Notes under the pieces: generated by a model
What the model was told of the DNA's origin: nothing
Database searches by the model: none
Seen by the model: only the letters and a program-made list of their open reading frames with translations
Translations under genes and position numbers: made by a program
Source: Pseudomonadota bacterium
Lineage (GTDB): Bacteria; Pseudomonadota; Gammaproteobacteria; Competibacterales; Competibacteraceae
Length of the DNA stretch: 11,228 nt
Assembly (NCBI GenBank): GCA_018262135.1
Contig: JAGTSD010000024.1
Span: forward strand, 1-11,228
Direction: 5' to 3'
In this document: in pieces, positions 6,843-11,228 of the stretch
Numbering within the stretch: position 1 is the first letter of the stretch
Layout of the letters: each line of letters starts with the position of its first letter

Positions 6843-8516
6843 TCAGTCGTCCTGCGCGCTCATCTGTTCCTTGAAGATATCGCCCAGGGTCGCGCCGGTG
6901 CCGGACTTGCGGCTGTAGTCCTGCAATACCTCGGCTTCCTCCGCCATGTCCTTGGCCTTGATGGACAGGGCGATGGTGCGGTTCTTGCGATCCACGTTAA
7001 TGAATTTGGCCTCGATTTCATCGCCTTCCTTCAACACCGACCGGGCATCCTCGATCCGTTCGCGCGACAGCTCGGAGGCGCGCAGCGTGCCCTCGACTCC
7101 GTGGCCCAGATCCACCATGGCGCCCTTGGCGTCCACCGAGAGCACCCGACCCTTGACCACGCTGTTCTTGGGATGATCGGCGACGAAGTTGGAGAAGGGG
7201 TCCTTGTCGAGCTGCTTGATGCCCAGCGAAATGCGCTCGCGCTCGGGGTCCACCGCCAGCACCACGGCATCCACTTCCTGGCCCTTCTTGTACTGGCGCA
7301 CCGCTTCCTCGCCAGTAGCGTTCCAGGAAATGTCGGACAGGTGCACCAGACCGTCGATGCCACCATCCAGACCGATGAAGATGCCGAAGTCGGTGATGGA
7401 TTTGATCTTGCCGGAAACGCGGTCGCCCTTGGCGTGGCTCTGATCGAACTCCTCCCAGGGATTGACTTGGCACTGCTTCATCCCCAGCGAGATGCGGCGG
7501 CGGTCCTCGTCTATGTCGAGCACCATGACCTCGACCTCGTCGCCCAGGGCCACTACTTTGTTCGGGTTGACGTTCTTGTTGGTCCAGTCCATTTCGGAGA
7601 CGTGAACCAGCCCCTCGACCCCTTCCTCGATCTCCACGAAGCAGCCATAGTCGGCGATGTTGGTCACCTTGCCGAACACCCGGGTGCCGACCGGATAGCG
7701 ACGGGCCAGGGCGATCCAGGGATCGTCACCCAGTTGCTTGAGGCCCAGCGACACGCGGTTGCGCTCGCGGTCGAACTTGAGCACCTTGACCTTGATGTTA
7801 TCGCCGACCGCGACCACCTCGGAGGGGTGCTTGACCCGCCGCCACGCCATGTCGGTGATGTGCAACAGACCGTCAATGCCGCCCAGGTCCAGGAACGCGC
7901 CATAGTCGGTGAGGTTCTTGACCACGCCGTCCACGATCTGGCCTTCCTGCAGGTTCTGCAACAGTGCCTCGCGCTCGGCGCTGTATTCCTGCTCCACCAC
8001 CGCCCGGCGGGAGACCACCACGTTGTTGCGCCGGCGGTCGAGCTTGATGACCTTGAATTCCTGTTCCTTCCCTTCCAGATAGGCAGCGTCCCGCACCGGT
8101 CGCACGTCCACCAGCGAACCCGGCAGGAAAGCGCGGATCTCGCCGATGTCCACGGTAAAGCCGCCCTTCACCTTGCCGCTGATCAGGCCCTTGATGATTT
8201 CCTGGCTCTCGAACGCTTTCTCCAGGGCGCTCCAGACCCGGGCACGCTTGGCTTTCTCGCGGGACAGCCGGGTTTCCCCGAAGCCATCCTCGAGCGCGTC
8301 CAGGGCGACCTCGACCTGATCGCCCACCTTCACTTCGAGAACGCCATCCTCGTTATAAAACTGTTCGAGCGGAATCAGCCCTTCGGATTTCAGGCCAGCG
8401 TTGACGACCACGGCATCCGACCGGATCTCCACCACCGTTCCCTGGACGATGGAGCCGGGCTGCATCTGCTTGTCGGCCAGGCTCTGTTCAAACAGTTCGG
8501 CAAAACTTTCGGTCAT
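6843..8516 (-). CDS. rpsA: 30S ribosomal protein S1
   Basis: This encodes 557 residues, the same length as E. coli S1 and closely similar from [13 protein letters not shown] onward. Six S1 (OB-fold) repeats can be followed, at about residues 21-87, 105-171, 192-260, 277-347, 364-434 and 451-520. The first two anchor the protein to the 30S subunit. The remaining repeats bind mRNA, shown by near-invariant stretches such as [39 protein letters not shown] and [21 protein letters not shown]1 melts and docks mRNAs lacking strong Shine-Dalgarno sequences. Its own start here also lacks one, as in E. coli where S1 represses its own translation. ihfB follows after 58 bases and cmk precedes after 184 bases, the standard gammaproteobacterial order. 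Confidence 0.98.
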   Translation of the reverse strand: MTESFAELFEQSLADKQMQPGSIVQGTVVEIRSDAVVVNAGLKSEGLIPLEQFYNEDGVLEVKVGDQVEVALDALEDGFGETRLSREKAKRARVWSALEKAFESQEIIKGLISGKVKGGFTVDIGEIRAFLPGSLVDVRPVRDAAYLEGKEQEFKVIKLDRRRNNVVVSRRAVVEQEYSAEREALLQNLQEGQIVDGVVKNLTDYGAFLDLGGIDGLLHITDMAWRRVKHPSEVVAVGDNIKVKVLKFDRERNRVSLGLKQLGDDPWIALARRYPVGTRVFGKVTNIADYGCFVEIEEGVEGLVHVSEMDWTNKNVNPNKVVALGDEVEVMVLDIDEDRRRISLGMKQCQVNPWEEFDQSHAKGDRVSGKIKSITDFGIFIGLDGGIDGLVHLSDISWNATGEEAVRQYKKGQEVDAVVLAVDPERERISLGIKQLDKDPFSNFVADHPKNSVVKGRVLSVDAKGAMVDLGHGVEGTLRASELSRERIEDARSVLKEGDEIEAKFINVDRKNRTIALSIKAKDMAEEAEVLQDYSRKSGTGATLGDIFKEQMSAQDD

Positions 8517-8700
8517 GGGTTATGGCTCAAAAAAATCGGCGGCACGAAACCGCCACGGGTGGGTTGGGGTATCGGATTCGGCAGCGCGCTCCCGAACCGG
8601 TTCTGGGTGACTGGATTTCTCGTCGCGAGGGGAGCGCCCAGTCCCAGCGCTCGTCAATCTATAAGCGTAGCATGGGCGTCGCCGGCGTAAAGGCTTGCGC
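8517..8700 (-). promoter_or_regulatory. rpsA leader with a terminator-like hairpin just before the start codon
   Basis: The 184-base cmk-rpsA spacer holds two hairpins. The proximal one is GGCGG-7-base loop-CCGCC on the minus strand (8538-8554). Two bases after it comes a run of seven T (8529-8535), ending 12 bases before the rpsA ATG, with no Shine-Dalgarno sequence in between. It could be a terminator or attenuator for read-through from cmk, or a structured U-rich S1-binding site for autoregulation. The distal one is GAGCGC/GCGCTC (8632-8637 with 8647-8652, loop of 9). A weak promoter candidate for rpsA is TTTACG (8686-8691) 16 bases before TACGCT (8664-8669). The structures are seen directly; the roles are inferred. 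Confidence 0.5.
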
Positions 8701-9396
8701 CTAACAGTTTTTCGGTAATCCCAGCCGCCGGGCAACCAGCGCCAGCGCCCGATCGCAAACCTCGGCGATGCTCGAGTGCGTGGTGTCGAGTATTTCCGCG
8801 TCGGCGGCAGGTCGCAGCGGCGCCACCATGCGCTGGCGGTCGCGGGCGTCACGCTCGGCAATTTCGCTGGCAAGATTTTGAAGGTTAGCATTGATTCCCT
8901 GTTCACTCAACTGCTTATATCGGCGACGCGAGCGTTCCTCGGCGCTGGCGGTCAGAAACAGCTTGAGTTCAGCGTCGGGAAACACCACCGTACCCATGTC
9001 CCGGCCATCGGCGATCAGGCCGGGGGAACGGCGAAAATCCCGTTGTCGCTGCAACAGGGCAGTACGTACTGCCGGCAATGCGGCAACCCGGGACGCCGCA
9101 TTGCCGCAGGTTTCGCTGCGCAAATCAGCCCCGACTTCCAGGCCCTCCAGAACAATGCGCAGGGAACCCTCGGTCCCGGCCATGAATTCCACCTCCAGCC
9201 CGGCGGCCAACGCTGCGACCCGGCTTTCGTCCTCCAGCACCAGGTTCCGGCGCAGCGCCGCCAGCGCAGTTAACCGGTACAGCGCACCGCTGTCGAGCAG
9301 ATGAAAGCCCAGCCGGCCGGCCAGCCACTGGCATAGCGTACCCTTGCCGACCCCGCTCGGCCCATCCACGGTGATCACGGGAACCCGGGCGCTCAT
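8701..9396 (-). CDS. cmk: Cytidylate kinase
   Basis: This encodes 231 residues. It phosphorylates CMP and dCMP with ATP, feeding CTP and dCTP pools. The start at 9394-9396 places the P-loop GPSGVGKGT at residues 12-20, as in the family. It overlaps the aroA stop (ATGA, 9393-9396), with GGGAAATGGC upstream as ribosome binding site. Other family stretches are DSGALYR (35-41, CMP-binding region), ADGRDMGTVVFP (129-140) and the lid-type segment SEIAERDARDRQR around 177-189. The length is normal (E. coli 227). The stop is TAG, a second case in this window of TAG ending an intact gene. An in-frame extension upstream of this start lies inside aroA and is not part of the protein. Confidence 0.97.
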   Translation of the reverse strand: MSARVPVITVDGPSGVGKGTLCQWLAGRLGFHLLDSGALYRLTALAALRRNLVLEDESRVAALAAGLEVEFMAGTEGSLRIVLEGLEVGADLRSETCGNAASRVAALPAVRTALLQRQRDFRRSPGLIADGRDMGTVVFPDAELKLFLTASAEERSRRRYKQLSEQGINANLQNLASEIAERDARDRQRMVAPLRPAADAEILDTTHSSIAEVCDRALALVARRLGLPKNC

Positions 9397-10712
9397 GCCA
9401 TTTCCCGTTCCTGGATGGCCAGCCCTGCGTTCCAGGCCAGGGCCACGAAGCCGGGGAACGAGGTATTGACGTTGGCGCAATCCTGGATGGTGATCGGGCC
9501 GGCGGCGCGCAGCGCGGCCATGGCGAAGCTCATGGCGATGCGATGGTCGCCGTGGCTCTTCACGGTCCCGCCGGACAGAGCGCCACCCTGGATGACGATG
9601 CCATCCGGGGTCGGTTCGGCGGCAATACCCAAGGCGTTCAGCCCATCGGCCATGACCTGAATCCGGTCGCTTTCCTTGACCCGCAGCTCTTCCGCGCCCG
9701 TCAGCACAGTGACACCCTCAGCGCAGGCGGCAGCGACGAACAGCGCCGGAAACTCATCAATTGCCAGTGGTACCAGCGCTTCGGGAATGCGGATGCCACG
9801 CAGCGGCGCGTGGCGGACCCGCAGATCGGCGACGGGCTCGCCGCCGGCGAGCCGGGCATTCAGGATTTCGATATCGGCGCCCATCCGCCGCAGGATCTCG
9901 ATCGCGCCGGTCCGGGTCGGATTGAGGCCGACGTGTTCCATTACCAGGTCGGAACCCGGCGCGATGCTGGCCCCGACCAGAAAGAACGCCGCCGAGGAAA
10001 GGTCTGCCGGCACATCAATTTCCGTCCCTGCCAACCGTCCCCCACCGGCCAGCATAACGGTCCGCTCGCCTTCGCGCCGCAGCGGATAGCCGAAGCCTTC
10101 CAGCATCCGCTCGGTGTGGTCGCGGGTTGGAGCCGGTTCGGTGACGCGGGTGTCGCCCTCAGCATACAAACCCGCCAGGAGCAGGCAGGACTTGATCTGG
10201 GCGCTGGCCACCGGCAACGGGTAGTCAATGCCGGTCAGCCGCTGGCCGCCGTGAATTCGCAACGGCGCGGAACCGGTTTCGGTGGTTTCAATGCGCGCGC
10301 CCATCCGGGCCAGCGGTTCGGTCACCCGCCGCATGGGCCGCCGGGTGAGCGAGATATCGCCGGTCAGCACAGTATCGAACGCCTGTCCGGCGAGAATGCC
10401 CGCCATCAACCGCATCGAGGTACCGGAATTGCCCATGTCCAGGGGGCCGTCGGGTGCAGACAGGCCTTGCAGGCCAGCGCCACGTACCGTGACCCGCCCT
10501 TGCGCCGGACCTTCGATGCACACACCCATGGCGCGGAAGGCCCTGAGAGTGGCCAGGCAGTCCTCACCTTCCAGAAAACCGGTGATGGTGGTGACGCCCT
10601 CGGCCAGCGCCCCGAGCATGATAGCGCGGTGGGAAATGGATTTGTCGCCGGGTACACGCAAGCACCCACGCAGAGTACCGCCGGGCGCGGCGAGAAAGGT
10701 CAGGGTAGTCAT
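9393..10712 (-). CDS. aroA: 3-phosphoshikimate 1-carboxyvinyltransferase (EPSP synthase), class II-like
   Basis: This encodes 439 residues and joins shikimate 3-phosphate with phosphoenolpyruvate on the way to chorismate. The ATG at 10710-10712 gives the usual N-terminus (TLTFLAAPGGTLRGCLRVPG); no clear ribosome binding site is seen, and longer in-frame starts would add a non-family basic stretch. Visible motifs are GDKSISHR (22-29), GNSGTSMR (94-101), SAQIK (170-174), RDHTE (197-201), NPTR (264-267), the catalytic Asp region AIDEFP (D319), RVKESDRI (E347) and HGDHRIAM. GDK, SAQxK, RxHxE and NxTR together are the signature used for class II EPSP synthases. The Gly of NSGT (Gly97) is kept rather than the Ala of the CP4 enzyme. 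The start codon of cmk overlaps its stop. serC, pheA, hisC and tyrA, which often precede aroA, are absent here. Confidence 0.96.
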   Translation of the reverse strand: MTTLTFLAAPGGTLRGCLRVPGDKSISHRAIMLGALAEGVTTITGFLEGEDCLATLRAFRAMGVCIEGPAQGRVTVRGAGLQGLSAPDGPLDMGNSGTSMRLMAGILAGQAFDTVLTGDISLTRRPMRRVTEPLARMGARIETTETGSAPLRIHGGQRLTGIDYPLPVASAQIKSCLLLAGLYAEGDTRVTEPAPTRDHTERMLEGFGYPLRREGERTVMLAGGGRLAGTEIDVPADLSSAAFFLVGASIAPGSDLVMEHVGLNPTRTGAIEILRRMGADIEILNARLAGGEPVADLRVRHAPLRGIRIPEALVPLAIDEFPALFVAAACAEGVTVLTGAEELRVKESDRIQVMADGLNALGIAAEPTPDGIVIQGGALSGGTVKSHGDHRIAMSFAMAALRAAGPITIQDCANVNTSFPGFVALAWNAGLAIQEREMA

Positions 10713-10850
10713 GGGGTTGGGGAAGCGGGGTTTCCTGCCACTACGGGCAGGGCCCTCTCTAACCGGGCCGTGGCGCCCCGTTGCCCGTGTGTTGATGCGG
10801 TACGGGACACCACAGTAAAGGAAACGGCGCACCCGCCAGAGAGCCGAAGT

Positions 10851-10878
10851 ATTATTGTCTTAATGACAGCAATCTAAA
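10851..10878 (-). promoter_or_regulatory. Probable promoter of aroA
   Basis: On the minus strand TTTAGA (10873-10878) and AATAAT (10851-10856) are 16 bases apart, in an AT-rich patch between the dehydrogenase gene and aroA. They match the -35 and -10 consensus at four and five of six positions. The transcript would have a leader of about 130 bases, GC-rich and without an evident ORF of its own. Confidence 0.5.
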
Positions 10879-10906
10879 TACCGGGGGCTTTGGTGCGCCG
10901 GCTGGG

Positions 10907-11228
10907 TTACCCTCTGGAGCTCAGCCGCAGGCCGCCGCTGATAAAGTACACTTCGCCGCTGAGAGCCTCGTTACGATAGAGGTCGCCGACCAGTTGCGCC
11001 ACCTCCTCGGGCTCGATCAAGCGGCCGATGGGAACATCCTTCAGGATGTTCTCCAGCGCCTTCTGATCCATGCCCTTCACCATCGGCGTTCCGACGTAAC
11101 CCGGGGCTACGGCGACGCAGCGGATCTGACCGGAGAGACCGCGACGGAGAAACTCCGCGGTGATCACCTTGGGCATGACCGACATGGCCGCCTTGGTGGA
11201 GGAGTAGTTGATCTGGCCGGCCGTGCCC
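10907..11228 (-). CDS. Short-chain dehydrogenase/reductase, C-terminal part (5' end outside window)
   Basis: About 107 residues of a reading frame that continues beyond the right edge. It contains the SDR catalytic pair in NYSSTKAAM (Tyr and Lys of YxxxK), then IRCVAVAPGYVGTPMV, the conserved PG region after the active site, and ends LSGEVYFISGGLRL, the usual SDR cofactor-side C-terminus. It resembles FabG-like 3-oxoacyl reductases. SDR substrates cannot be assigned from this part, and the Rossmann nucleotide-binding N-terminus is out of view. It is transcribed towards aroA with a 194-base gap. I see no clear intrinsic terminator after its TAA. Confidence 0.92.
   Translation of the reverse strand, partial: GTAGQINYSSTKAAMSVMPKVITAEFLRRGLSGQIRCVAVAPGYVGTPMVKGMDQKALENILKDVPIGRLIEPEEVAQLVGDLYRNEALSGEVYFISGGLRLSSRG

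Noticed and set aside
6813..8690. Long plus-strand open frame of 625 codons
   Set aside because: It lies antisense to rpsA, is rich in His, Leu, Asp and Gln as expected from a reversed GC-rich gene, and matches no family I recognise.
9543..10877. Long plus-strand open frame of 444 codons opposite aroA
   Set aside because: Antisense shadow of aroA; no family resemblance and no ribosome binding site.

Overview
The window reads as chromosomal DNA from a GC-rich, respiring gammaproteobacterium. Three things point there: the order aroA-cmk-rpsA-ihfB-lapA-lapB on the minus strand; a cytochrome bc1 operon (petB-petC) followed by sspB; and a diaA/gmhA-dolP pair. A bc1 complex argues against an enteric bacterium. 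I cannot place the lineage more precisely by eye.

Layout. Bases 1-1575 (plus strand) hold the end of petB, all of petC (cytochrome c1) and sspB, with the usual sspA missing between petC and sspB. Bases 1582-2774 (minus) hold a two-gene unit: a SIS-domain DiaA/GmhA-type protein and a double-BON lipoprotein like DolP. Bases 2873-3867 (plus) hold an azlC-azlD amino acid exporter pair. Bases 3868-4227 hold no intact gene: a decayed Uma2-family nuclease C-terminus and the strong terminator of the next gene. Bases 4228-4641 (minus) encode a secreted ComEA-like helix-hairpin-helix protein with a repeat-built Pro/Ala tail. Bases 4810-10712 (minus) hold lapB, lapA, ihfB, rpsA, cmk and aroA (transcribed from aroA towards lapB). 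The last 320 bases are the end of a short-chain dehydrogenase/reductase gene.

How the genes work together. PetB and PetC are two of the three bc1 subunits. SspB delivers substrates to ClpXP. AroA (shikimate pathway), Cmk (CMP phosphorylation) and ribosomal protein S1 are core metabolism and translation. LapA and LapB tune lipopolysaccharide synthesis at the inner membrane, and DolP-type lipoproteins support the outer membrane.

The most notable observation is in ihfB (IHF beta subunit). The gene is otherwise intact and colinear with E. coli IhfB, but codon 20 is an amber TAG where E. coli has lysine. Two other genes in this window end in TAG, so TAG is a normal stop here. The change is a recent nonsense mutation, a sequence error, or a site that depends on suppression. 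Second is a terminator-like hairpin with a T7 tract placed just before the rpsA start codon, which has no Shine-Dalgarno sequence. Otherwise this is mainly a housekeeping region, and I see no clear candidate for a wholly new multi-gene system.
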